Notes: generated from the sequence alone by a model not told the origin. Positions 33,978-46,946 are shown, counted from the first letter of the stretch. The stretch: 64,000 nt of DNA from Leptobrachium leishanense (GCA_009667805.1 CM019064.1:72724400-72788399); one strand, 5' to 3'. Numbers and translations: made by a program.

Positions 33978-35422
33978 ATTTGCTATACTTGATTTTATCT
34001 CTTGTAGTAAATGCAAAAGGATTTCAAATGCTAAAAGGTGTTGATAGATCAATTTTCAGTCAAAAAACTGGAGGGAATCCTAACCTATAAACATGTGTAC
34101 AAACTATACCAGTTAATCTGTGAGTACAGAGCTTTGTTGCAGCTGTACCATTTAAAAACTGTGAAAAAATATGCATTTGGCATTTCTAGAACTGCTGATT
34201 AAAATATACGTATCACAATGAATGTGGAGCGATCAGTGAACAGTTGCAATCTGGATGGATGGCACAAGGACACAATGTTTCCTCCAGATTGTAACATACC
34301 ATTAGCTTTATAATTTCCTTACTACAGCTAAAGTCGAAGACTAAGAGCCAGAATGAGAGGCCAGAGGGTAAATTATGCCAATGCCAGAGGAACTGAAGCA
34401 TTGTGCCTAGCCATTCTGTTCCCATGAGCCTATTTCCAAGAGAAATGAGCAATATAAATGCTGCAGCTGCAGGGATATTAGCTCCTTGGGAATCCAGACA
34501 CAAACCCCAATACGTTCCCAAAAGGCACGCATGCAGATATCAAAAACAAGAATTCTGGTAGCAACTAAGATGTAGTATCATAATTGATCTGCAATACAAA
34601 GCACAACAAAACATTTTATTTCACTTTTATTATAAGGATAATAAATATACAATAACAGCAGGGAGCAGATTGCGGAGAATAAAAAAAGAATATGGATAAA
34701 AATAAGTATGAAGAGAAATATTCAGTTGAAAACAAACCCAACATGCCTATTTTTATTTTTTTATTTAGGGAATTACAATAAAAAAAAATTCTAAAAACAG
34801 ATATAACAAAACTATAATTTGGCTGCAGTGATTTAGATTAACAAAATGTGGAAATAATGTGAATACAATTTATAATAATGTAAGATTAGTTTGTAATTTA
34901 TTAATTTATTTATCCCAATTTTTCAATATACTTGAAGGAACAATACCCCTTACACAAGCTGTAACTAGAGTACTTGTGTATTACAAATAAAACCATTTTA
35001 TAAAACACCTGCGGCTGTTTTTTTTAAAATTAATTGCATGTAAAAAAGGAAGAATAAAGTTAGGTATTTTAACTCCTGTTTCCATTTTGTGTATTTTTTC
35101 CATGATGCAACACTTACCAAAATCTGTGCATAAGTTTTATCCTACCGCTGTGGTTTATCTTATATAGTATTTAACAGTCCGTGGCGTGGAGGAGTGAATG
35201 TTTAGATATGACTGCAGGTGGTGTGTTGTGTTCTCCAGTCTACTCAAGATAAGAGCTGGCAGTTGAATGAGATAAGGCAAAGAGCTTAAAAGACTTCTAA
35301 TGTACCCGCGGTGATCTCTTTTGAATACATCCCACACAATACAATGTTTTGAGTTGGCTGGCTGACCATAGATTCCATTCTATGGCCAAGGCCACACAGC
35401 GAGGAGCAAGTGATATAAAGAT
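33978..35422. other. AT-rich stretch, no gene seen
   Basis: No supported feature; short frames only. Confidence 0.5.
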
Positions 35423-35425
35423 ACA

Positions 35426-35597
35426 TAGGTCTATTCAAAGAAAGGTGAAAAACAGGAGAATTGGCAAGATAAGAAAACAATCTAGACCAAATAGCCGATT
35501 TGTAAAGTGAGATAAATGGGAGAATTTTTCAGGTTTGGCTAGAATTTTCACTTCTCCAGTCATTCTCCTGCATTTCACCTTTCTATTAATAGACCTG
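35426..35597. mobile_element. Palindromic MITE (172 bp) with 3-bp duplication
   Basis: TAGGTCTATTCAAAGAAAGG and its inverted partner at the right form a near-palindrome of the whole element; ACA flanks both ends (35423-35425 and 35598-35600). The centre reads GAGATAAATGGG, the uninterrupted form of the site used by the Harbinger-like element at 36474. Confidence 0.85.
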
Positions 35598-35738
35598 ACA
35601 GAGTGTGTGAGTGTGGAGGGGGGTAGGTTACAAAACAAAGGATCAAAAAATGGATACACCCAGTGACACATGTAGAGGATAGTATTTTCTAAACTAAACA
35701 TTCCAAAGAAAAACAAAACACCTGTAAGATATCAACAA

Positions 35739-37635
35739 TAGGGATGAGCTGTTCAGGTTCGGACGGTTCGGAGTTCGACCTGAACTTTGGCAGTTCGAAA
35801 GTTTGCGAATTTCAAACTTTTTGGGCGTGTTCGGTTCGGGTTCGAAAAAAAAAAAGAAATTTTGAAAAAAGGATAGAAAATGCTTAAAAAAATACAAAAA
35901 AATCTAGAAATAAAGAGACTCTTTACTGCAGAATATTATAAGCAACGGTTTATTAAATATTGAATTAAAAACTAATGTGTACGTGGAAAGATTATCAACT
36001 CTAAATGACCTCTGTTCACAAACGGGCATAACACCAGGTGTTTTCAGTCTGGTAATCAATTTGATACATTGTATAATATAGTGAGGGGGTGGGGTGGTGT
36101 CTGTTTCTGATTGAGAATTAATTTCCCTCCTAATACATCCTAATATGCTGCATTAACTGGTGTTTGAAAAAAATCTAAAGCAATGTTATTTTTCACCTCG
36201 GGATTAAACATTCACAGGGTTATTCAGAGAGCGGTGTAAAGCAGGAGAATAACTGGAGAAGTGAAAATTCTAGGTCAAAATAGCCAAACCAGAAAAATTC
36301 TCCCATTTAACTCACTTTCCAAATTGGCTATTTGGTCTAGATTGTTCTCTTCTCCTGCCAGTTCTCCTGGCTTTCACCTCTCTCTCGGGTTGTTCAGAGA
36401 AAGGTGAAAACCAGGAGAATGGCAGGAAAAGAGAAAAATCTGGACCAAATAGCCGATTTGGAAAGTGAGATAAGGCTAGGGTCAGACTAACGCATTTTTC
36501 GCAGCGACCGTCAAAAAGTGCGTCCGAACGCATTGCCGTACTTTTTCACGGATTGCGCGAAAACGGTCATACGATGCGCATTTTTGTGCATGATTTTTTA
36601 CGGATCCAAACCAGGAAACTTTGGGTGTCTGGACGTTATGTTGGCCGGACATGAGCAGGGTCTGACGTCTCCAAATCACGCACACACGCCGCTAGTGGAC
36701 GCAGCGCACTCTGTACGTCCGTACTAGCGGTTCTGCGTTCTCGAAAAAATGCGTTCATTTTCCACTTGCGTTGCGCAGCCGGACTTTCGTGCGACTGTAC
36801 TTCGTATATTGGCTGTCATTGCCCGTCATTTGCTGCTAGTGCGGCCGTGATTAAGTGCGCCTAAACGCACGTTAAAAATTCGCTAGTCTGACCCTAGCCT
36901 AAATGGGAGAATTTTTCTGGTTTGGCTATTTTGACCTAGAATTTTCCATTCTCCAGTCATTCTCCTGCTCTTCACCGCGAGAAAGGTGAAACTCAGGAGA
37001 ATGACTGGAGAATGGAAACTTCTAGGTCAAAATAGCCGAACCAGAAAAATTCTCCCATTTATCTCACTTTCCAAATCGGCTATTTGGTCTAAAATTTTCC
37101 ATTCTCCAGTCATTCTCCTGCTTTTCACCGCCAAAAAATCAGTAAACTTTTTCTGCGTGTCCGAAAATGTCTCCTCTTTTCATACAGACTGCCGCCCCAA
37201 GCAGTTGTTTATGGATAGATTAAAGGAAAAGCATTTACCGTCATTTGAAATGTCATTTTTTTGGTTTTTACATATTTCTATACATCCTAGAAATCCGCCA
37301 CTTCACGGGCAGGTTATGGCGACCTCCTAGGCACGATATTTGAAGGAATTTTTCGTTTTTATTTTTAACCCTTATTTCATGGAAAACTCACTGTCCCTTT
37401 AAAAACGTTTTTTTTTTTACTTTTTGTCCTTGTTTCCTGTCCCCCAGGGCACTACCCGGACCCCCATACACCTTTTATGGCAAATATCTAGCATATATGC
37501 CCTCTTGGAGGGCACTCTAAAAAAACGAATTTTCAGCCCCATTGACTTGCATGGGGGTTCGGGTTCGGACCCGAACAAATGGGAAGTTCGGGTTCGGGCT
37601 CGAACCGAACTCGGGGGGTGTTCGGCTCATCCCTA
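35739..37635. mobile_element. hAT-like non-autonomous element 2 (1.9 kb) with nested MITEs
   Basis: TAGGGATGAGC/GCTCATCCCTA ends and an exact 8-bp duplication ATCAACAA (35731-35738 and 37636-37643). It contains three copies of the palindromic MITE (about 36215-37135), one of which is split by a Harbinger-like element. Same family as the elements at 19984, 41029 and 42828. Confidence 0.93.
36474..36899. mobile_element. Harbinger-like MITE (426 bp), nested
   Basis: GGCTAGGGTCAGAC and GTCTGACCCTAGCC ends, TAA duplicated at 36471-36473 and 36900-36902. It lies in the centre of a palindromic MITE. No transposase. Confidence 0.9.
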
Positions 37636-37643
37636 ATCAACAA

Positions 37644-39348
37644 CATAAAATAAACACAATAAGGACATTTCATTTTTTGGTGGTAGTGGCCCTTTGAATT
37701 TATGTCCATTTCATACATTATTTCAGATGTATCAATCATTTTAATTTTTTTCTCTGTTTAAGATGCTCACCTGTAAAGATGTGTATGAGATTTTAGAAAA
37801 ATAAAGGCTTTATATATATATGAAAGTTATTCATAGAATCATATTTATAAAACATGTATTTTCCTCATAATGTGTTTTTTTGTAGCCGCCAGACACACAG
37901 GCTCCATTATGCATGAACGCTGGTGTAATTTGCATAACTTAATCATAAACACACAGCCTATCTCTCCCCCTCTCTCCCCACCTATCACTTCACATCGATG
38001 CTACCAAACATCTGTGCTTCATCAGGGTCACCAAATTATACAGCATGTCATCAATACATGAATGCCACATAATGAGATACAGTTTGCCATTGGTGGACAA
38101 AATTAACTCTTTAGCCAGTAAGGGACTGACAATACCTATCATGGACATCACATGACAGCTCCAGCTGCTGGCAGCCCAATCAGACGGTGGATCCTCCTGT
38201 ATGATGCACTTCATAGTCACCTCAGTCCATTCTCCAGCTTGTTCGGGTATCTTTCATAGACGGAGATCTGCCTCCTCAGGTCAAACATGGATGGGAGTCA
38301 GGGACGATCATTAAGACGTCCCTGGCATGTATTATTAGTGTTGTGACAGGGATAGCTACAAAGTCTCTAATGTTTATCCCCACTGTTTTGAGTTTTGCTG
38401 CAGTAAACTACTGATGGCTGCTCACAATTTAGGTGATATGCCCCCAGCTGCACATAGATTCTATGGGTGTGATTGTGACCGAATAAGTGTTCACTCATTT
38501 TATTTTTATTTTATATTTTTACAGACTGCAATGGTAGCTGGCAATCAAGTGCTAGCTATTCACCACTTAATGCGGACATCGTCACAGCGCAGAAACAAAA
38601 CGAAATTGAGTCATGGAGTGATTCATTGGTAATTTTGTTGCGGAGATGTTTTATTTCATTAAATACAAATCGGCCAAAATTCTTCAGAATTATGATTCGA
38701 AATAAAAACAAATTGCACATGTCTATTACATAAACCATTGGCATTAAAAGACAAGTATCGGCAGATTTTAGATCTGTTTGCTCAGGTGAATTGAAGTCCC
38801 AACTTATTAAAAAGTCACTCAAACAATTCAGGGCCATGTTACAGATTTCCGGGATACTCTATCAATGTACTATCTGATAAAATTAGCTGAACTGTAATTC
38901 ACCTTTTATTTCATATAAATTTTGAGAAGAAAAAAATTAACTAAAAACAACTTGCCGTTATTACAAAGCTATTATATAAGCTACATGGCATTAAAAGACA
39001 AGGATCAAGCACGAGGATCTATACAAAAACATATGCTGGGTGACGTTTCAGAGTTCAGAGGCAAAATTATTAAGTGAATTTTGCCCTAAATGTCTGGACA
39101 TCAGTTGTATATATGCAAATTTATTGTATATACAGGCATTATGTATATATATATAAACCACAGGGGGGTTGCACTCAACCTAAACTTGCAACATAAGCGG
39201 GTGCATCTAAGTCATAAAATACAAAACACCAGGAAAGAGCACTCCATATCAATGAGCACCTTCATCCACCATTTTCTGCAACAAAAAAACACATTTCAAA
39301 AGTTCAAAAAACCTGACTGAGGTAAAATGATGGGGATTCAGTTTACAA
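37644..39348. other. No gene seen; one hAT-type end
   Basis: Mostly unassigned. TTGCACATGTCTA near 38713-38725 resembles an end of the TAGACATGTGC family, but no partner end was found. Confidence 0.45.
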
Positions 39349-39497
39349 AGTATGATCATAGTTTGCGTAAGCCTGTCACAATCGCCAATGTACATGAGTT
39401 GATCCTGTAAGTGCAGATACGGTCAAGTTAGATAGGACCTGTCAACAATGGGGTACATTGGCGACTGTGACAGGCTTACGCAAACTATGATCATACT
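39349..39497. repeat. Long hairpin, 45-bp arms
   Basis: 39349-39393 and 39453-39497 are inverted repeats with one mismatch in 45, separated by 59 bases. No gene inside. Confidence 0.93.
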
Positions 39498-39499
39498 TT

Positions 39500-39798
39500 T
39501 AAGTGGTGCCTGGCATGTCATGCTAGGACCTCCCAATCGGGAGGGAGAGGGATCAGAAAAGGATCCCCCCTCCTTCCAGGCAATCTCCCGCGCCCGGTGC
39601 AATGACGTCAATTATGCCGGCAGGCCTATAAAAGCGGCATCTGACTTCCCTGAAGTCAGAACGCCGTGGGACCCCAGAGAGAGAGGTGAGTAGCTCTCCC
39701 AGGGCTCCTGCTAGCAGATGATGTGTGGGGAACGTCCTCCGCATATAGCAGGTGTCAATGAGGACGTTCCCCACACGTCACCTTCAGTGAAGGGGTTA
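39500..39798. repeat. Hairpin-rich TTAA-type segment
   Basis: Runs from TTAAGTGGTGCCTGGC to CAGTGAAGGGGTTAA. Contains a perfect 16-bp hairpin (TGTGGGGAACGTCCTC with its inverse at 39755-39772) and CCTCCCAATCGGGAGG. The right border resembles piggyBac-type termini; the left does not match it, so boundaries are uncertain. Confidence 0.55.
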
Positions 39799-40749
39799 AA
39801 GAGATATGCATGTCTAGAATTTTTTTTTCTAAATTGAAATTTAAACATTTTCATACCTATAGACAAACTAAAATAAATCAATAAAAGTTTTAAAAATGTG
39901 CAATCTTTTTTTATTTCTTGCTTTAAACAGTATCATTTCATCTTCTCTGTCCACGCCCTCAGCTTGGGGTGTTCCTTCAGCTCCCACTCCCTTAATATTC
40001 CCTGCCCACTACTCCACCCACTACTCCCCCCATCAAAGCTTCACATGAACTAGCACAAGCTGTGCACGTGAGTCCCTGTGCACGATGAGGACCTCAGACC
40101 GGGGAAACTGAGGAACTGAATATTAGCATCTCTGCTACTGTGAAAGCAAAACACACTCACACTGGCTCACACTCACTCACCCACTGACACGCTCTTTCAT
40201 GGTTTACATACTCACTGTCTCACTCAAACTCCCTCACACAGTAGCTCACTCTCTCACTCTTTCTTGTGCTGTGTCTTTTGTGCGTTCTCTCCCACTGCAC
40301 CTTTTCTTGTGCTGTCTCTACTTTATCTTGCTGTCTTTCTCTCTTTACCATTTCTTGCTGTGCCTCTGTGCTTTTCTTTGTTGTCCCTCCCTCTGCGCTC
40401 TCTTTGTCTCCCTGTGTGTATTGATTTCTTTCTTTCACTGTATCTGTAGTAGCTGGGGGTGAAAGTTCAGCCACGCCCTCCCCTGAGCTCACAGTGCAGG
40501 AGGGAGGAGGAGCAACTCAGACACACATGCTCAGTCCGTTTTTTTACTCTATACGTAGGTATACACACTGATTGGTTAGCTTAAAGTGCCTCCTGAGGTG
40601 GGAGTGGAAAACACCAGGAAAGAAAAGCAGGTAAAATATGAAAAAAAAATCATATTTTCTTGCTTTTTCTGCAAGCTGAATGAGACCACTGACTTAACAA
40701 AAGCCATTGCACATTTTTGAAAACAAACTAGCTAAGCACACATGTCCTT
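39799..40749. other. No gene seen; CT/CA-rich tract
   Basis: Includes a CT-rich, CACTCAC-rich tract (about 40150-40440) whose Leu/Ser-rich frames are compositional artefacts. Confidence 0.5.
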
Positions 40750-40752
40750 TTA

Positions 40753-41785
40753 GGCTGGGCTCAGACGAACGCAGTGTGAACGTGCGTTCAGCCGCACTTT
40801 ATTACGGCCGTAGTAGCAGCAAATGACGTCCAATGAAGGCCAATATACGAAGTACGGCCGCACGAAAGTTCGGCCGTGCAACGCAAGCGGCAAACAAACG
40901 CATTTTTTCGAGAACGTCGAACTGCTAGTACTACTGACGCACAGAGTGCGCTGCATCGGCATAGCGGCGTGTGTGTGATTATTAGACGTCAGACGCTGCA
41001 CCATGTCCGGCCTACATAACGTCCAGAGTAGGGATGGGCGTTCGGGTTCGAATCGAACATCAGCCGTTCAGGTGTTCGGCGAACGCCGAGCATTATGGGA
41101 TGTTCGCGGTTTGTGATGAGGCATGGGGCAGAGCTTTAACCAAGCTCTGATTGGTTAAAGTCGGTGCAAGACTTTAACCAATCAAAGCTTGGTTAAAGCT
41201 CATCTTCATGCTGAGCTCTGATTGGGCAAGGTCCTGCACCTGACCTGGACTTTGCCCAATCAGGGCTCAATATTGAATTAGAAGCCCAGGTCAGGCGCAG
41301 GACTTTGCCCAATCAGATCATTCAGCATGAAGATGTGGGGCAGAGAGGAGCCACGGCCAGACGGACCGGAGGAGCTGACAGACCGGGGAACAGGAGGCTG
41401 GGACAGCTGCAGGACAGGTGAGTTACGGGGGCTGGGGGCCGCAGCCACAGGTCTCCTAAATGTACCGGCAGCCGGTACATTTAGGAGTACTGTGAACACA
41501 TTTTGCGTGTTCGGCCCCCGTTGGTTTACATTGTGTTCGAGTTCGTATTCAAACATTTCGGCCGTTCGGATACGAACCGAACACAGGGGTGTTCGGCTCA
41601 TCACTAGTCCAGAGATGCAAACTTTGGTTACTCAGATTTCTCTTTTTTTTCTAGCTCCGTCAAAAATCACGGCCGTAATTGCGCACCGTATGACCGCTAT
41701 CGCGTCTTCCGTGAAAAAGTGCATCCGGACGCATGGACGCACTTTTTGACAGTAGACGTGAAAATGCATTCGTCTGACCCTAGCC
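40753..41785. mobile_element. Harbinger-like element, interrupted by a hAT-like element
   Basis: GGCTGGGCTCAGACGAACGC and the inverted GTCTGACCCTAGCC at the ends, TTA duplicated at 40750-40752 and 41786-41788. Same family as 36474-36899. It is split by the element at 41029-41606. Confidence 0.88.
41029..41606. mobile_element. hAT-like non-autonomous element 3 (578 bp)
   Basis: TAGGGATGGGC left, GCTCATCACTA right (the right end has two mismatches to the family), exact 8-bp duplication GTCCAGAG at 41021-41028 and 41607-41614. Contains inverted GATTGG(G/T)(C/T)AA-type blocks. No gene. Confidence 0.9.
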
Positions 41786-41788
41786 TTA

Positions 41789-42819
41789 AGTAGCAGTCGA
41801 GAAATCAAGACTGGACAGGAAGCAGTTGAGGCTTCTCTCAGGTAAGCAGGGCAGAAAATAAAATCTGGACTCAAACACAGATACAGGATAGGTGCTGCCG
41901 GAGCTCATGTCCCGGCAGCACCGGCTCGAAGATGGGTTTTCCTGCGTTCCTTTGGTGTTCAAAGACATGGTATGTAATATTGCAAATCATGTGACATCAT
42001 CGATTGTTTAGAACCCTTCAGTCTGATGATATTTCCACACAGGACAAAGAATAAGTGATATAGTAAAGCTGCGGGCATTCACATTATTTCATTATCTATT
42101 TTACAGTAGCAATCTGTACACAAAATAGTTTTTCATAATTTTTTTTATATGCCAACTATACACTACTTGTTTAAAACAGATATTGCGGTTATGTTTCTTC
42201 CAAAGAAAGTACTTGGTAGTAAAGAGGTTAATAAAGAACCAACACAATTATTTTTTAAATATTAGATTTTCCTTTCAGAAAATGAAATCCCATAAAATCG
42301 AAGGGTTTAAATTATATTTCTTTTTCAACTTCAGACAGGTTTTCATTACTTTTAGAATTAAATAGATACATTAGGGATCTACCATTAAATTGTTCTATAG
42401 CATTAAATCATTTTATAACCGTATGGCGGTTTTTAAATATTAAATGCATTTCAACTTTAAAACTTTCATTTCTGAAAATCAAATTATACAAGGAACATGT
42501 TAGGCACAATTATCTCTATTAAAAATTGCACAAAGCTGTCCAACGTTTTGTGCTTTGTAGGGACTATGTATCTTCAGCTAAAGTTATGGCCAGGTTCGTC
42601 ACCTCAAATGTGTTATGGAAAGTATTAACAGGGGTCAATTAGAGGGGGGATGTGTGGAAATGCAGTTCCTACACTATTTTTGCAGAGGGAACTGAGTTCC
42701 CGTGCTTCCCATACACTATATAGATTGTATTCAGGTGTTCAATCATCTGTTTTTCTGTTAATCACAAAAAAGATGATTTAACTGAGTTTGCCCAGGGGTG
42801 GGGTGTTAACATTGGTGGG
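41789..42819. other. AT-rich stretch, no gene seen
   Basis: No supported feature. Confidence 0.5.
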
Positions 42820-43553
42820 ATGTACAATAGGGATGAGCTGTTCGGGTTCGGACGGTTCGGAGTTCGACCCGAACTTTGGAAGTTCAAAAGTTCACGAATT
42901 TCGAACTTTTTGGGCGTGTTCGGTTCGGGTTCGAAAAAAAAAAGAAATTTTGAAAAAAGTATAGAAAATGCTTAAAAAAATACAAAAAAATCTAGAAATA
43001 AAGAGACTCTTTACTACAGAATATTTTAAGCAACGGTTTATTAGATATTGAATTAAAAACTAATGTGTATGTGGAAAGATTATCAACTCTAAATGACCTC
43101 TGTTCACAAACGGGCATAACACCAGGTGTTTTTAGTCTGGTAATCAATTTGATACATTGTACAATATACTGAGGGTGGGGTGGTGTCTGCTTCTGATTGA
43201 GATTTGAGAATTAATTTCCCTAAAACATCCTAATATGTTGCATTTAACTGGTGTTTGAAAAAAATCTAAAGCAATGTTATTTTTCACCTCGGGATTAAAC
43301 ATTCACAGGGTTATTCAGAGAGCGGTGAAAAGCAGGAGAATAACTGGAGAAGTGAAAATTCTAGGTCAAAATAGCCAAACCAGAAAAATTCTCCCATTTA
43401 TCTCACTTTCCAAATCGGCTATTTGGTCTAGATTGTTCTCTTCTCCTGGCTTTCACCTCTCTCTCAGGGTTGTTCAGAGAAAGGTGAAAACCAGGAGAAT
43501 GGCAGGAAAAGAGAACAATCTGGACCAAATAGCCGATTTGGAAAGTGAGATAA

Positions 43554-43974
43554 GGCTAAAACTAACGCATTTTTCGCAGCGACCGTCAAAAAGTGCGTCC
43601 GAACGCATTGCCGTATTTTTTCACAGATTGCGCGAAAACGGTCATACGATGCGCATTTTTGTGCGTGATTTTTTACGGATCCAAACCAGGAAACTTTGGG
43701 TGTCTGGACGTTATGTTGGCCGGACATGAGCAGGGTCCGACGTCTCCAAATCACGCACACACGCCGCTAGTGGACACAGCGCACTCTGTACGTCCGTACT
43801 AGTGGTTCTGCGTTCTCGAAAAAATGCGTTCATTTTCCACTTGCGTTGCGCAGCCGGACTTTCGTGCGACCGTACTTCGTATATTGGCCGTCATTGCCTG
43901 TCATTTGCTGCTAGTGTGGCCGTGATTAAATGCGCCTAAACGCACGTTAAAAATTCGCTAGTCTGACCCTAGCC
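43554..43974. mobile_element. Harbinger-like MITE, first of an adjoining pair
   Basis: Flanked by TAA at 43551-43553 and 43975-43977. Its left end is eroded (GGCTAAAACTAACGC lacks part of the terminal repeat); the right end GTCTGACCCTAGCC is intact. Confidence 0.88.
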
Positions 43975-43977
43975 TAA

Positions 43978-44402
43978 GGCTAGGGTCAGACTAACGCATT
44001 TTTCGAGTTGTCCGTGAAAAAGTGCGTTCGAACGAATGGACGTATTTTTTCACGGAATACGCGATAGCGGTCATACGATGCGCATTTTCGTCTGTGATTT
44101 TGTACAGATCATAAATAAAACCCTTTTTGTGTCTGGACGTTATGTTGGCCGGACATTAGCAGCATCTGACATGTCCGAATCACGCACACACGCCGCTAGC
44201 GGACGCAGCGCACTCTGTATGTCCGTACTAGCGTTATCACGTTCTTGCAAAAATGCGTTCGTTTGCCACTTGCGTTGTGCAGCCGCATTTTGTGCGGCTG
44301 TTCTTCGTATGCTGCCCGGCATTGGACGTCATTTGCTGCTAGCACGGCCGTGATTTAGTGCTGCTAAACGCACGTTAATACTGCGTTAGTCTAACCCTAG
44401 CC
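43978..44402. mobile_element. Harbinger-like MITE, second of an adjoining pair
   Basis: Begins GGCTAGGGTCAGAC right after the shared TAA and ends GTCTAACCCTAGCC before TAA at 44403-44405. Diverged from its neighbour, so it is a separate insertion rather than a local copy. Confidence 0.88.
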
Positions 44403-44919
44403 TAAATGGGAGAATTTTTCTGGTTTAGCTATTTTGACCTAGAATTTTCCATTCTCCAGTCATTCTCCTGCTCTTCACCGCTCTCTGAATAACCCTGAAA
44501 GGGTTATTCAGAGAAAGGTGAAACTCAGGAGAATGACTGAAGAGAAAATTCTAGGTCTAAATAGCCGAACCAGAAAAATTCTCCCATTTATCTCACTTTC
44601 CAAATCGGCTTTTTGGTCTAGAAGTTTCCATTCTCCTGCTTTTCACCGCCAAAAAATCAGTAAACTTTTTCTGCGTGTCCGAAAATGTCTCCTCTTTTCA
44701 TACAGACTGCCGCCCCAAGCAGTTGTTTATGGATAGATTAAAGGAAAAGCATTTACCGTCATTTGAAATGTCATTTTTTTGTCTTTACATATTTCTATAC
44801 ATCCTAGAAATCCGCCACTTCACGGGCAGGTTATGGGGACCTCCTAGGCACGATATTTGAAGGAATTTTTCGTTTTTATTTTTAACCCTTATTTCATGGA
44901 AAACTCACTGTCCCTTTAA

Positions 44920-46158
44920 CCCTTTCGCTGCTGAGGCTTTTCACACCTCTGTGCTGAGGTCATTTTTACCGGTTTTGCTCATCATGTTTAAACGTGTTTT
45001 GAAGGCTTATTTTAGTATATTACCCAGACATATATATATCGTTCTTTCCGTCAGACTCGGTAGATTCATAATATGTCATTATTATATGTATACGTTATGG
45101 CATGTCTGTATATTATAACAAAAAATGCAATAAAATATGTATTTTCAACAATTTACAACGTGTAAAGTGTTTTTTTTTCACATTTTAACATGCGAGCAAT
45201 TGCGGTTATATTTTGTATGGGGTGCGCTTGTTAAAAAATTAGAGATGGGGTCTCGTTACATTTTTTTTTGGGGAAAATTACGCGATTTTTAACAAACGCA
45301 CCGCATACAAAAATCGTTAGTGCAGCATCATTGTTCACATTATAATTGAAATGGGAACAATATTGCTGCATTAACAAACCAAAAAAAAGAAAAAAAAATG
45401 TTTTTTTTTTTTTTTATAATTTTGTTTTTAAATATATTTTTATTTTTAATTTTAATTTTTATTTTTTTTAAAAAACTTTTTTCACATTCGAGTTTGGTAT
45501 CGTTGGAACGGCCATGCTCTGGCCGATCCAACCATACCAAACTTTAACCCCTAGCTGCCACGGATCGGGAGATAGGGAGTTCATTGGAGCTCCCTATCTC
45601 CACCGTTGGTGGCAGTTAGGGGTTAACTCTAGGACTGGCGTCATCGTGCTATGCACGATGACGCCAGTCCTCAGGGGGAGTTCCCAGAGGCTTGACCGAC
45701 ATCCAAGATGTCGGCCAGCTCCGGGAAAGGATCGCGAACAGGCGCTTTTCAGCGCCGATTCGCGATCCAGCTCCCCAGGGGTTAATGCCAGGCACCATTT
45801 GGAAGGGCAGGCTGTGCCCTTCCAAATGGTGCCTGGGTTAACCCCCGCAATGCCGCCGATCGGAGGGAGAGAGGTCCTAAGGACCTCCCCCCCTCCCTTT
45901 CAGGCGCCTCCTCCGCACATGCGGGGGGGGGGCGCCTGAATTAGGTGTCATCGCGCTGCCGCGATGACACCTAATTTCAGCGGCTGCGGTTCCGGATGCT
46001 GGGCTGACATCGAGGATGTCAGCCCGCACCGGGGGGGCCAGCAATCGGCCGGAACCCGGCCGAACGCTGACCCCAATGGGAGGACGCGCTCAGCGCGTCC
46101 TCCGCATACCAGCAGTAATGCGGAGGACGCGCTGAGCGCGTCCTCCGCATTGAAGTGG
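44920..46158. mobile_element. TTAA-type (piggyBac-like) non-autonomous element, hairpin-rich
   Basis: TTAA at 44916-44919 and 46159-46162; the element is absent from the matching position of element 2 (near 37400), which serves as the empty site. It contains hairpins such as GGAGATAGGGAG/CTCCCTATCTCC (about 45568-45600), TTTGGTAT with its inverse (45494-45542) and the GAGGACGCGCTCAGCGCGTCCTC palindrome series (46080-46150). No gene. Confidence 0.85.
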
Positions 46159-46411
46159 TTAAAAATGTTTTTTTTAAAAAACTTTTTGTCCTTGTTTCCT
46201 GTCCCCCAGGGCACTACCCGGACCCCCATACACCTTTTATGGCAAATATGTAGCATATATGCCCTCTTGGAGGGCACTCCAAAAAACCGAATTTTCAGCC
46301 CCATTGACTTGCATGGGGGTTCGGATTTGGGTTCGGTCCCGAACAAATGGGAAGTTCGGGTTCGGGCTCGAACCGAACTCGGGGAGTGTTCGGCTCATCC
46401 CTAATGTACAA

Positions 46412-46946
46412 GGCACACCACTGCGGGGACTGCATAGTATGCCCCGTGGCTGTGAAATGTTAACATATATTTTTGATGAGTTCCACATAAATATATATAC
46501 ATGTGTAAATTGAGAAAAGTCCACAAAGGACTGGAAAGACGAAAACCATCTGTAGACATAATAAAATATTTAATTATACAAGACTCCTGGAGTGAGCATC
46601 TTCCTAGTGAACCAAATATTTTGCAACTATTAAGCACCAGAAAACAGCCTGTTTCATAGATCCTGACTGTGGGTCATATATATATATATATTATATATTT
46701 TACAATGAGCAAAATGATGCATATGCTCTAAAAATGATACACAGGGTGGAGCATATGCTTCAAAAGTGACACACAGAATTGAGCATATGCTTCAGAATAA
46801 ATATGCACAAAAAATGGTTTCGCAATTCGATCCCTCCTGGGCGGCTGCACAAACCATATATATCACTTCATGTATAAGACATAACAAGAAAAAAAGGTTG
46901 TCATTTGTGCTTATTCCCATAGCTCCAAGCAAGATAAAACACTGCA
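46412..46946. other. No gene seen
   Basis: AT-rich; a short block around AGCATATGCTTC repeats near 46730-46795. Confidence 0.45.

Larger units (their letters stand above)
42828..46403. mobile_element. hAT-like non-autonomous element 4 (3.6 kb), deeply nested
   Basis: Same ends as element 2 and an exact 8-bp duplication ATGTACAA (42820-42827 and 46404-46411). It shares with element 2 the internal palindromic MITEs, then carries two adjoining Harbinger-like MITEs and a TTAA-type insertion not found in element 2. Confidence 0.93.

Noticed and set aside
40199..40492. Leu/Ser-rich and Lys/Glu-rich frames on both strands
   Set aside because: Caused by a CT-rich low-complexity tract.
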